64,000 nucleotides of DNA, from NCBI GenBank assembly GCA_943846715.1, contig OX044356.1:1426001-1490000 (forward strand), read 5' to 3'. The translations under genes and the position numbers were made by a program. Of this stretch, positions 7,326-15,717 are shown in pieces. The notes beneath the pieces are model-generated. The model was given only the letters and a program-made list of their open reading frames with translations. It was not told the origin of the DNA and searched no databases. The DNA comes from TMED14 sp002378565. GTDB taxonomy: Bacteria; Bacteroidota; Bacteroidia; Flavobacteriales; Schleiferiaceae. Positions within the stretch are counted from its first letter, which is position 1. Each line of letters begins with the position of its first letter.

Positions 7326-9188
7326 ATGATGAAACTTTTTTCAAACATAAAAGGAGATACCCTTGGAGGGATCACTGCGGGCATTGTTGCATTACCTCTT
7401 GCTTTAGCATTTGGTGTGTCTTCAGGCCTAGGGCCAGCAGCAGGATTGTATGGCGCAATATTTATTAGTTTTTTCGCTGCATTTTTCGGGGGCACAAACA
7501 CTCAAGTTTCAGGACCTACTGCACCAATGACAGCCGTTAGCATGGTTATTATCGCAGGCATTATTGCAATCAATGATGGTGATGTCAATCAAGCATTACC
7601 CATAATACTGACCGTTTTTTTATTGGCAGGCATCATGCAAATTGGGCTCGGTGCTCTTGGCGTAGGGCAGTACATTCGGTACATTCCATACCCCGTTGTC
7701 TCTGGCTTTATGACTGCTATCGGAGTAATAATTTTAGTGACTCAAATTTTCCCTTCTGTAGGGTACTATCCAAAAGAAGATGTAGCATTTGTCAGTCAAT
7801 TTCAACCACAAGCTGAAGAGTTAATCCTTGAAAACATATTGAGAGATGAAGCTGGAGAGGGCATTTTAGTTTTACATGATTTTCAACAAACCATTGATCG
7901 AGCTGGAACCATTGAGACGTTTCAAATATTAGCAGAATCACAAACATTAGCTGCTAAAGAGGCATCAGGGGTCTTAGGGACTCTTAAAGTTTTGCCAAAT
8001 GCAATAAAAAATATTAATTGGCTGGAATTAGCTCTTTCATTAGCTACTATTTTTATAATCTATGGATTTAAGCGAATCACCAAAGTTGTGCCCAGCACGC
8101 TTGTTGCCTTAATAGTCGTTTCTGGTGTTGCCATAGCTTTTGGGTTTAATTATAGACCCATTGAGCAAATTCCTAGTGGGTTTCCATTCCCAGTAACTGA
8201 AATATTTACAGGGTTTAAACTTGGGAATGTCTCTCCCTATATTTTCACGGCTCTAACATTGGCGCTTTTAGGATCAATCGATTCACTACTTACGAGTGTC
8301 GTGGCAGATAATATGACAAAAACCAAGCACAAACCCAATAAAGAATTAATTGGTCAAGGGATTGGCAATAGCATAGGTGCAATTTTTGGCGGACTTCCTG
8401 GAGCGGGAGCAACAATTAGGACTGTTGTTAATATAAATTCAGGAGGAAAGACAAAATTATCGGGAATGGTATCGGGCATAATGTTGCTGTTTATTCTACT
8501 TGCTTTAGGGCCAATCGCATCAAAAATTCCAGCGGCAGTTTTAGCAGGCATACTGATTACTGTTGGTATTGGTGTCATGGATTACAAAGGATTAAAAGCC
8601 ATACCTAATTTACCTAGGGATATGAGTTTTGGACCTTTTAAATTAAGCTCGGAAGTGATGATTATGTTGGTGGTCTTAGTGCTAGCCTCCGTTTGGAACC
8701 TTGTTTACGCTGTGGGCATAGGTTTTGTTTTTGCTTCATTGATGTTTATGAAAAAAATAGGAGACGTAACTGCGAGTCGTTCAGATGTTAAGCCATTAGA
8801 TGAAGAGGCTTGGAACGATGAAATAGATTTCCCAAAAAACCTAAAAGAAGAAGTCTTTATCAAACACATAAAGGGGCCTTTGTTTTTTGGTTCAACCAGC
8901 GATTTTCAGAATTTAGCAGACCAAATCCCTGACACGGCATCAATAGTGATTATTCGATTAGGCCGTATGCCATACATGGATCAGTCTGGCTTATATGTCA
9001 TGGAAGACGTGCTCTTAGATTTGAAAAGCAAAAATATTGATGTTGTTTTTGTCAACGTTTTGGAGCAGCCACGGTACATGATGGAGCGCATTGATATTAT
9101 TCCAGATTTCATTTCTGAAGAATGCATTTTTAATGATTTCAATGACTGCATGTCCTGGATAAAGGAAAAAGCAACCATTTCTGAGTGA
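7326..9188 (+). CDS. SulP-family anion transporter, probable bicarbonate transporter, with STAS domain
   Basis: A 620-residue inner-membrane protein. The N-terminal ~480 residues form the SulP membrane domain: 'AGIVALPLALAFGVSSGLGPAAGLY', 'GGTNTQVSGPTAPMT', and 'GGLPGAGATIRTVVNI' near residue 360. Its C-terminal ~110 residues are a cytoplasmic STAS domain ('PLFFGSTSDF', 'IVIIRLGRMPYMDQSG'). SulP proteins move sulfate, bicarbonate or other anions by sodium symport or exchange. The adjacent carbonic anhydrase gene in the same orientation favours bicarbonate uptake (BicA-like), but substrate is an inference. An insertion of roughly 80 residues between membrane helices (around residues 150-235, rich in Glu and Gln) is longer than in many relatives. 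Two ATGs start the gene; either could be used. Confidence 0.88.
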   Translation: MMKLFSNIKGDTLGGITAGIVALPLALAFGVSSGLGPAAGLYGAIFISFFAAFFGGTNTQVSGPTAPMTAVSMVIIAGIIAINDGDVNQALPIILTVFLLAGIMQIGLGALGVGQYIRYIPYPVVSGFMTAIGVIILVTQIFPSVGYYPKEDVAFVSQFQPQAEELILENILRDEAGEGILVLHDFQQTIDRAGTIETFQILAESQTLAAKEASGVLGTLKVLPNAIKNINWLELALSLATIFIIYGFKRITKVVPSTLVALIVVSGVAIAFGFNYRPIEQIPSGFPFPVTEIFTGFKLGNVSPYIFTALTLALLGSIDSLLTSVVADNMTKTKHKPNKELIGQGIGNSIGAIFGGLPGAGATIRTVVNINSGGKTKLSGMVSGIMLLFILLALGPIASKIPAAVLAGILITVGIGVMDYKGLKAIPNLPRDMSFGPFKLSSEVMIMLVVLVLASVWNLVYAVGIGFVFASLMFMKKIGDVTASRSDVKPLDEEAWNDEIDFPKNLKEEVFIKHIKGPLFFGSTSDFQNLADQIPDTASIVIIRLGRMPYMDQSGLYVMEDVLLDLKSKNIDVVFVNVLEQPRYMMERIDIIPDFISEECIFNDFNDCMSWIKEKATISE

Positions 9189-9228
9189 AGCTTGCTAATT
9201 ATGACATTTTAGCCTCAGTAATATGAGT

Positions 9229-9260
9229 AAAATAGCCCCTCCTTGATGGGCTATTTTTTT
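9229..9260. terminator. Bidirectional intrinsic terminator between SulP and the TonB receptor
   Basis: The stem AAAATAGCCC/GGGCTATTTT around TCCTTGAT ends in seven T on the plus strand and has an A run on the 5' side, so it can serve both the SulP gene and the converging receptor gene. Confidence 0.75.
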
Positions 9261-9278
9261 GCTAATTGATGACCACAA

Positions 9279-11330
9279 CTAATCCAAACTGTACGTCAAC
9301 TGAATCCCCACGGCCCTTGGCGCGCTCAGTTGTCCCGGCCGCGGCATAGCCAGTCGATTGGCGACATTCCTGCACGTAAGATTCAGGGAAAAGGGGGTGT
9401 TTTCTGGCTGCCAAGTCATCCGGAGGTCCATGAAGACATCACCCTGACTGAAGGCATAACGTGCATCTTGAATGCCTGGAACAAAAATGGCAATCAAGGG
9501 ATCCACAAAAATTTTGTCGATACTGTTCATGACTGAATTGCCTCTCACTGACATGCCAATGGTCCATGCCTGGTAGGTGGCTTGAAGGTCTGCCTTGATA
9601 ACATCCCGGTAGCGGTATTTCAGCCAGCCAGCCTCGGGGCTCAAGGCGGTGCTGTTGAAGGATAGTTCAGCGCCAGAAGCGTCAGTGGCGTAAACATAGC
9701 TAGGGTCTTTTGGGGTGGGCCAGACATGGGTCCATCCGCCCATGCCTTGAAGGGTCCATTTACCTAGATTGACCTCAGCGGCCGCCGTGATTTCCATGCC
9801 TGGGATTGATGTGCCACCCACATTCAGGGACTTGAATCCATAATTGCCTAAAAGCAAGGTGCTGTCATTGTCCCATTTGCCAAAGGTGAACTCCATCATG
9901 TCATCAAAATCAGTCCAAAAAGCTGCCACATCAATGTAGCCCTTGACCTTGTCATTGACCAGCAATTGCTTGAATCCAATTTCTGATGTCCATCCTTTTT
10001 CTGACTTAAGGTCAAGGTTGGGGAAGGCTTGAAGTTGTCCGATTGCTGAACGGGTGTACAACTCTGCCACGGATGGCATGCGAAATCCCTGCGCCCATGA
10101 GGCCCTCAGATGACCACCTTTGTTGATGCCCTTGTGCAGTCCCACTTTTGCCACCGGTTGATTGGCAGACATATCATCCACCCTTGCCTGTTCCCATCGC
10201 AAACCAGCACTTAAATCCCAACCTTGCACACTGAGCTCTGCTTGCGTGAAGGCTGCAAGGTTGCTAGACTGATGATCCCCTTGAAACAGCACGGATTGCA
10301 TGCTCGCTTGACTGAAGTAAACACCCGACAACATGTCAACAGCTCCTACTTGGTATTGCATGCTGTAATCCAGCATATGCTGCAGGGCTGCTGTTGAATA
10401 ATTGTTAGAGTCTAATCCCGATTGATTATCCATGCCTGTGCTGCGCCATTGCAGCTTGTGCATCCTGCCATTTTGCAGATGCTTTACATGGGCACCCATG
10501 TACCAGGTTGCCCCCTTGGTCAGGGTGGCTGATGAGTCCAACGGGGTGTAACCATAGCGATAATCTTCCCAAAGCAAAGACGTTGCTCGATCTGAATGGT
10601 AGGTTGCAGCATGCACGCCAACTTCCGTTCGAGAAGATGGCTTGTAGCGGTATTTCAGGTGGAGGCGCTGTGACAGTTCGCGTAGCCCCAACTGGTAGCC
10701 TTGGTCTTTGAATTGCTGGCCATGAACGACCCAGCCATGGTTACCGTGACTGTCCGACATGGCCCACTGCAGGCCACCTTGGCCACGCGGCTTATCGCTC
10801 CACTGCATGCTGGTCATCTTTGGCTGGCTGTAGACAGATCCAAAGGTGGCCACCCGAACCCTGAGGTCACTGCTTGGCTCCCAGCTCCGCATATGGATGA
10901 CGCCATTCAGGGCGCTTGAACCATAGCTTGATGAGGCGGCGCCCTTGATGACTTCCACTTGATCAATGGCCTCCACCGGCATGAAACCCCATGCAGCATT
11001 GCCCGCGTCGGGCGTCAGCAATGGGAGACCATCCAAGAGTACCAAAACCCTTGAGCCCGCACCCATGCTCCACCCTGACCCACCACGAATGTTTGCCTGA
11101 CCATCTTGGATGGTCACCCCTGACAACTGTTCCAAGGCGGATTCAATGCGAGGGCTTGGTTTGTCATGAATAACGGCAAGGGGCATAACTTCCACGGAAA
11201 TGGGGGCTTCCTCAATGCGTTGGCTGTGGCGGCCTGCGGTCACGACGGTGGTGTGAAGGGTTACGGTTGTGGTGTCGGCTTGGCTGACAGATAACAAGGC
11301 AACACCTATAAGGGCTGAAATCATGGCCAT
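9279..11330 (-). CDS. TonB-dependent outer-membrane receptor (BtuB/CirA type)
   Basis: A 683-residue protein. After a short signal peptide (cleavage near 'SVSQA') comes a TonB-box-like stretch and a plug domain: 'RIESALEQLSGVTIQDGQANIRGG', 'SRVLVLLDGLPLLTPDAG' and 'IDQVEVIKGAASSSYGSSALNGVI', all standard plug motifs. A barrel of about 22 strands follows, containing 'RASWAQGFRMPSVAELY' and ending 'GIQLTYSLD'. There is no carboxypeptidase-like N-terminal domain and no partner SusD, so it is a small-ligand receptor (vitamin, metal chelate or similar) and not a glycan importer. No cobalamin riboswitch fits in the 60-bp upstream gap. The ligand cannot be told. Confidence 0.88.
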   Translation of the reverse strand: MAMISALIGVALLSVSQADTTTVTLHTTVVTAGRHSQRIEEAPISVEVMPLAVIHDKPSPRIESALEQLSGVTIQDGQANIRGGSGWSMGAGSRVLVLLDGLPLLTPDAGNAAWGFMPVEAIDQVEVIKGAASSSYGSSALNGVIHMRSWEPSSDLRVRVATFGSVYSQPKMTSMQWSDKPRGQGGLQWAMSDSHGNHGWVVHGQQFKDQGYQLGLRELSQRLHLKYRYKPSSRTEVGVHAATYHSDRATSLLWEDYRYGYTPLDSSATLTKGATWYMGAHVKHLQNGRMHKLQWRSTGMDNQSGLDSNNYSTAALQHMLDYSMQYQVGAVDMLSGVYFSQASMQSVLFQGDHQSSNLAAFTQAELSVQGWDLSAGLRWEQARVDDMSANQPVAKVGLHKGINKGGHLRASWAQGFRMPSVAELYTRSAIGQLQAFPNLDLKSEKGWTSEIGFKQLLVNDKVKGYIDVAAFWTDFDDMMEFTFGKWDNDSTLLLGNYGFKSLNVGGTSIPGMEITAAAEVNLGKWTLQGMGGWTHVWPTPKDPSYVYATDASGAELSFNSTALSPEAGWLKYRYRDVIKADLQATYQAWTIGMSVRGNSVMNSIDKIFVDPLIAIFVPGIQDARYAFSQGDVFMDLRMTWQPENTPFSLNLTCRNVANRLAMPRPGQLSAPRAVGIQLTYSLD

Positions 11331-11391
11331 AATTTACCATTTTAAATGATTCCATCCGGCATGATGGTTTGCCCAATGCCCAGATTGCGGC

Positions 11392-12516
11392 ATGACTCAG
11401 CGCAGCTACATCATGGCCCTTGACAGCTTGGAAGGGCTCGGCCCCATGGCCATCCAAAGCCTGGTTGCCACCTACCCCCATGCAAGAAGCCTGCTTAGCG
11501 CAAGCAACCAATCCATCGCGCAATTGCTGGGACAGCGCGCCAACCGCTGGTGTGGGCCAGGGCGATTCAAGCAATGCCTGAAAGAGGCGGAGGATCTGCT
11601 TGACAAGCAATCTCAACAAGGCATCCAAAGCCATTGTTTTTTGGACGACAACTACCCTGAACGGCTGAAAACCTTGCCGGACTTACCCATGATGATTCAT
11701 GTCATTGGCTCAGCAAGTCTCAATGTCAAGCACATGCTAGCCGTAGTGGGGAGTCGCAAACCAAGCCCCAATGGCTTACTGAACACCGAATACTGGGTGC
11801 AGTCCATGCGGGCTGTAGACCCTTGCATCGTCAGCGGGCTGGCCTTTGGGGTAGATGTCCTGGCCCATGAGGTTGCCATGCAGCAAGGCATGATCACGGT
11901 GGCTGTGTTGGCGCATGGCCTGCATGTCATTCACCCCCGAAGTCACCGCGACATGGCGCGGCGCATACTTGCCAGTGGTGGCTCCTTGATCTCCGAACAC
12001 CCCATCGGGGTTGAACCAAAAGTGGGGGCCTTTCCGCGAAGGAATCGCATCATTGCTGGTTTGTGTGACGCCACCTTGGTGGTGGAGGCTGCCATCAAAA
12101 GCGGAGCGGGCATCACAGCAGAAATGGCCAACCAGTACCATCGATCGGTCTTTGCCATACCCGGCAGGCCGCAGGATGTCATGACCCAAGGCTGCTTGGA
12201 CTTGATTCAACGCCATGTCGCTGAAATGGCCGTTCACCCTCAGCGAATGCTGGACAGCTTAGGGTGGTCAACGCCGAGCAATCACGCAGAAAAAAAGCCA
12301 TCAAATGGCCAACATCAAGGCGTGATTGATGCACTGAGCAAAGGCCACCAGCGGGTGGATGACATCATGAATGAAACAGGGCTAGACGCCAGCAAGGTGC
12401 TAGCCGCATTGGGTGAGCTCTTGTGGTCCAACCACGTCATGGTTCGGCATGGCCGCTATCGCCTTCAAGCAACTGAAGCATCTGTTCAGGGGGCTGAGGC
12501 TGAGCGTACACCCTGA
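11392..12516 (+). CDS. dprA: DNA processing protein DprA
   Basis: A 374-residue cytoplasmic protein that loads RecA onto incoming single-stranded DNA during natural transformation. It has an N-terminal helical region, then the Rossmann-like DprA core: 'MLAVVGSRKPSPNG', 'CIVSGLAFGVDVLAHEVA', 'VAVLAHGLHVIHP', 'FPRRNRIIAGLCDATLVVEA' and 'SGAGITAEMANQYHRSVFAIPG'. A winged-helix domain follows at about residues 305-355 ('ALSKGHQRVDDIMNETGLDASKVLAALGELL'). The last ~16 residues run past the usual end and overlap the 3' end of the opposing arginine decarboxylase gene by 80 bp. No other competence genes are in view. Confidence 0.92.
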   Translation: MTQRSYIMALDSLEGLGPMAIQSLVATYPHARSLLSASNQSIAQLLGQRANRWCGPGRFKQCLKEAEDLLDKQSQQGIQSHCFLDDNYPERLKTLPDLPMMIHVIGSASLNVKHMLAVVGSRKPSPNGLLNTEYWVQSMRAVDPCIVSGLAFGVDVLAHEVAMQQGMITVAVLAHGLHVIHPRSHRDMARRILASGGSLISEHPIGVEPKVGAFPRRNRIIAGLCDATLVVEAAIKSGAGITAEMANQYHRSVFAIPGRPQDVMTQGCLDLIQRHVAEMAVHPQRMLDSLGWSTPSNHAEKKPSNGQHQGVIDALSKGHQRVDDIMNETGLDASKVLAALGELLWSNHVMVRHGRYRLQATEASVQGAEAERTP

Positions 12517-13777
12517 CCTGCGAATGGCCATCGATGACAAGGTGCTTGGCCGCAGGTATCATGCAATGCTTCATGCCTCCATAGCCTGATAAACCTTCCT
12601 GGTATGCACCGGTGTGGAACATGCCAACATAGAGCGCCTCACCAACGGGCAACAATGGCAAGTTCTGCTCCGGGTAATAATCGTCCTTATCGCAGGTCAA
12701 GCCAACAATTTGTGCCATTTGCCGCTCCCCATCCAAGTGATTGATTGCCTCGCAGGGAAAGACTTTTTTCTTGGCCCAGGTGTCCGGCAAAGTGGTGATG
12801 ATGCTACTGTCTATCTGGTACCATGCTGGACCCTTCGCTTGCGTTTTTTCATCGAGTACCTGAAAGAGGTACGCACCACTTTCACTGACGGTGTAGGAAC
12901 CAAATTCGGTGACCAAATCTGGCACATCAACGGACTGTTCTCTGCAGGTTGTGGTCAGCAAGTCCACAATGCCTCGGATGATGCCTGACTGGTTACGGCC
13001 AGGAGCTAAATCGTCCTGTATTGGCAAGCTCCCACCGAGGTTCAACAGGTTGAGGTCAGGGCAAATTGGCTTGAGGGCCACGTAGCAATCGATGACTCCC
13101 TTGAGGGTTCGCAGGTAAGCTTCGCTACCGTCCATCCCGCCTTCCATGAAGGCATGTACCATGACGAGCTTTGCCCATGTTGCAGGGATGACTTCGTCGC
13201 TCACAAAGGACTGCACCTGATCTGGCGCTATGCCATGGCGAGAAGTCTGGTCGTGCATGGTTGCAATCCGTAAGCCAAGTGTCATGGCTTCCTTGTTTTG
13301 TTGCGTGCCACTTGCCAGGCGATGAAATTCTGATTGGCTATCAAGGATGGGTACCACCTTCACCTGGCCACTTTGGTGCATGGCCATCATAGCGTGCAGG
13401 TAGTCATGTGTCTTGTAGCCATTGCACATGATCATGCGGTCTGTGGGCAATTGCTGCTGGTCAATTAGCTGCTGAATCATGGCCATATCAACGGAACCTG
13501 AAGCTTCCAGATGGCAGTCATGCATCAAAACCTCATCCACAATACAACGCAATGATGACGCCTTGAGGCAATAAGTGTAATGGTATTTCCCGCCATGGTC
13601 GTTCTGCTGCATGGCCGCTTTAAACCAGGACCTCGCCTGATGGATGCGCTGCCCAATAGAGGGCAAATGCGTCAACCGCAAGGGGCTGCCATGAGCCTTC
13701 ACCAATGGGATCAAAGCCAAGCCATGCCACAGCAAGGTTTGGCCGTCCTTTTTCAGGGTGGACAGGGATGCATTCAT
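12437..13777 (-). CDS. Arginine decarboxylase, short fold-III PLP form
   Basis: A 446-residue PLP enzyme resembling the Bacteroidota arginine decarboxylases that make agmatine for polyamine synthesis. The PLP lysine is K72 in 'YCLKASS'. The barrel carries 'MIMCNGYKTHDYL', 'LRIATMHD', 'LNLLNLGGSLPI' and 'VTEFGSYTVSESGA', and the substrate region is 'GLTCDKDDYYPEQNLPLLP', with a final 'GMFHTGAYQEGLSGYGGMKHC'. It lacks the large inserts of E. coli-type SpeA. An ornithine or diaminopimelate decarboxylase is less likely because the 'YGGMKHCMIPAAKHLVID' tail is specific to this group. The gene converges on and overlaps dprA by 80 bp. No clear promoter was recognised. Confidence 0.85.
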   Translation of the reverse strand: MNASLSTLKKDGQTLLWHGLALIPLVKAHGSPLRLTHLPSIGQRIHQARSWFKAAMQQNDHGGKYHYTYCLKASSLRCIVDEVLMHDCHLEASGSVDMAMIQQLIDQQQLPTDRMIMCNGYKTHDYLHAMMAMHQSGQVKVVPILDSQSEFHRLASGTQQNKEAMTLGLRIATMHDQTSRHGIAPDQVQSFVSDEVIPATWAKLVMVHAFMEGGMDGSEAYLRTLKGVIDCYVALKPICPDLNLLNLGGSLPIQDDLAPGRNQSGIIRGIVDLLTTTCREQSVDVPDLVTEFGSYTVSESGAYLFQVLDEKTQAKGPAWYQIDSSIITTLPDTWAKKKVFPCEAINHLDGERQMAQIVGLTCDKDDYYPEQNLPLLPVGEALYVGMFHTGAYQEGLSGYGGMKHCMIPAAKHLVIDGHSQVRVYAQPQPPEQMLQLLEGDSGHAEP

Positions 13778-13852
13778 CCGAAAGACAAGGGGTCCATAGT
13801 CATGCCGTGAAATTAACCAAAAGGTGTCTGGTTTTCATCATAAGGCATGTCC

Positions 13853-13881
13853 TTGCATAACAAGCATTTGGACTACCTTTG
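13853..13881 (+). promoter_or_regulatory. typA promoter (TTG, 18 bp, TACCTTTG)
   Basis: Exact -7 element TACCTTTG at 13874-13881, with a TTG -33 element at 13853-13855 separated by 18 bp, within the 17-23 bp known for Bacteroidota promoters. The start codon is 24 bp downstream. The TTG inside the -7 element should not be taken as the start codon. Confidence 0.65.
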
Positions 13882-13905
13882 CGCCCCGTTCAAAATCCCC
13901 AGATA

Positions 13906-15675
13906 ATGTCACATCAATCCATTCGCAATGTTGCCATCATTGCACACGTAGACCACGGCAAAACCACATTGATGGATAAGATCCTTCACCACTGTTCATT
14001 GTTTCGCAGCAACCAGGAGATGGGTGAATTGATTCTTGACAACAATGATTTGGAGCGTGAGCGTGGCATCACCATCCTTTCCAAGAACGTATCCGTGAAC
14101 CACAAGGGGGTGAAAATCAACTTGATTGACACACCTGGCCACGCCGATTTTGGTGGTGAAGTTGAGCGCGTTCTCAACATGGCAGACTCCGTGCTTTTGC
14201 TTGTAGATGCCTTTGAGGGGCCCATGCCTCAGACACGTTTTGTCTTGCAAAAAGCCCTTGAAATGGGACTTTGTCCCATCGTTGTCATCAACAAAGTTGA
14301 CAAGCCAAACTGCGATCCGGAATCAGCTCATGAAGCGGTATTTGACCTGATGTTCTCTTTGGATGCCACGGAAGAGCAACTAGATTTTCCCCATGTTTAC
14401 GGCTCCGCTAAAAACAATTGGATGGGCCATGACTGGAAGGTGCAGACCGACAGCGTAGAGCCATTGCTTGACATGATTCTTGAGCATGTGCCTCCAGCTA
14501 TTCAGCGCGAAGGCACCGTCCAGATGCTTGTGACCTCCTTGGATTTTTCTCCTTACACGGGTCGCATGGCTATTGGCCGACTCCATCGCGGCACCTTAAA
14601 AGAAAACATGCGCGTGACTATTGCTCACCGTGATGGCAGCAAAAGCATTGCTCGCATGAAAGAGCTCTACCTTTTTGAAGGCCTTGGCAAGATGCGGGTT
14701 AAAGAGGTTCAGTCCGGAGACCTTTGTGCCATCAGTGGCATCGAAAAATTTGAAATTGGCGACACTGTTACTGATTTGGACAACCCGGAGGCCCTGGCAA
14801 CAATTGCCATTGATGAGCCAACCTTGAGCATGGTTTTCTCCATCAACGATTCTCCATTCTTTGGGAAGGAAGGCAAGTTCGTCACCTCGCGTCACCTGAA
14901 GGAGCGCTTGGACAAAGAGCTTGAGCGAAATCTCGCATTGAAGGTCAAACCCACCGGTTCTGCCGATTCCTTTCAGGTGTTTGGCCGTGGTGTTTTGCAC
15001 CTATCCATCTTGATTGAAACCATGCGTCGCGAGGGGTATGAATTACAAATTGGACAGCCAACCGTGTTATTCAAGGAGATTGACGGCGTGAAATGTGAGC
15101 CGATTGAGGACATGGTCATTGACCTGCCAGAAAGCAAAAGCGGATCTGCCGTTGAATTAGCAACCAAGCGAAAAGGCGAATTGGTGAACATGACACCCAA
15201 GGGTGACCGCATGATTCTCAATTTCCGCATCCCTTCAAGGGGCATCATTGGCCTTAGAAATGCCATGCTGACAGCCACTGCTGGTGAGGCCATTTTAAAC
15301 CACCGTTTGCTGGGCTATGAGCCTATGAAAGGCGACATCCCTCGCCGATTGAGCGGCTCCTTGTTGTCCACCAACAAGGGCAATGCCTTTGCCTACTCCA
15401 TTGACCGATTGCAAGATCGCGGCACCTTCTTCATTGATCCAGGTGAGCAGATTTATGACAGTCAGATCGTCGGTGAACACTCAAGGTCCACGGATTTAGG
15501 TGTCAACCTAACCAAGCCAAAAAAATTGAGCAATGTTCGCGCCTCCGGCACGGATGACAAAGTGAGAATTTCCCCTGCACGAAAGCTTCGCTTGGAAGAA
15601 GCCTTGGAGTACATCCAAGGCGATGAGTGGGTTGAGGTGACACCTTTGAGCATCCGCCTCAGAAATCGCAGCTAA
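13906..15675 (+). CDS. typA: Ribosome-associated GTPase TypA/BipA
   Basis: A 589-residue translational GTPase of the EF-G superfamily that binds the ribosome and supports assembly and growth under stress. G motifs are intact: 'AHVDHGKTT' (G1), 'ERGITI' (G2), 'DTPGHADFGGEVER' (G3) and 'NKVDKP' (G4). EF-G-like domains II, III and V follow, and then the TypA-specific C-terminal domain ('RPTGSADSF'-like 'KPTGSADSFQVFGRG', 'GIIGLRNAMLTATAGEAI', and the loop 'LLSTNKGNAFAYSI'). The frame is open nine codons upstream through a TTG in the promoter; the ATG at 13906 matches the family start. It is preceded by a full promoter and followed 42 bp later by an antiporter gene. Confidence 0.96.
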   Translation: MSHQSIRNVAIIAHVDHGKTTLMDKILHHCSLFRSNQEMGELILDNNDLERERGITILSKNVSVNHKGVKINLIDTPGHADFGGEVERVLNMADSVLLLVDAFEGPMPQTRFVLQKALEMGLCPIVVINKVDKPNCDPESAHEAVFDLMFSLDATEEQLDFPHVYGSAKNNWMGHDWKVQTDSVEPLLDMILEHVPPAIQREGTVQMLVTSLDFSPYTGRMAIGRLHRGTLKENMRVTIAHRDGSKSIARMKELYLFEGLGKMRVKEVQSGDLCAISGIEKFEIGDTVTDLDNPEALATIAIDEPTLSMVFSINDSPFFGKEGKFVTSRHLKERLDKELERNLALKVKPTGSADSFQVFGRGVLHLSILIETMRREGYELQIGQPTVLFKEIDGVKCEPIEDMVIDLPESKSGSAVELATKRKGELVNMTPKGDRMILNFRIPSRGIIGLRNAMLTATAGEAILNHRLLGYEPMKGDIPRRLSGSLLSTNKGNAFAYSIDRLQDRGTFFIDPGEQIYDSQIVGEHSRSTDLGVNLTKPKKLSNVRASGTDDKVRISPARKLRLEEALEYIQGDEWVEVTPLSIRLRNRS

Positions 15676-15717
15676 CCCCTGATTAAGCATTGGTCATTTA
15701 GGCTATCTTAGCCCTGA

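Noticed and set aside
11331..11391. Cobalamin or other riboswitch upstream of the TonB receptor
   Set aside because: Only about 60 bp separates it from dprA and no B12-box or conserved stems were found; a weak CCATC/GATGG inverted repeat at 11353-11368 is too short to claim.
14596..15000. 134-codon minus-strand frame inside typA
   Set aside because: Lies opposite well-conserved TypA sequence and has no supporting signal.
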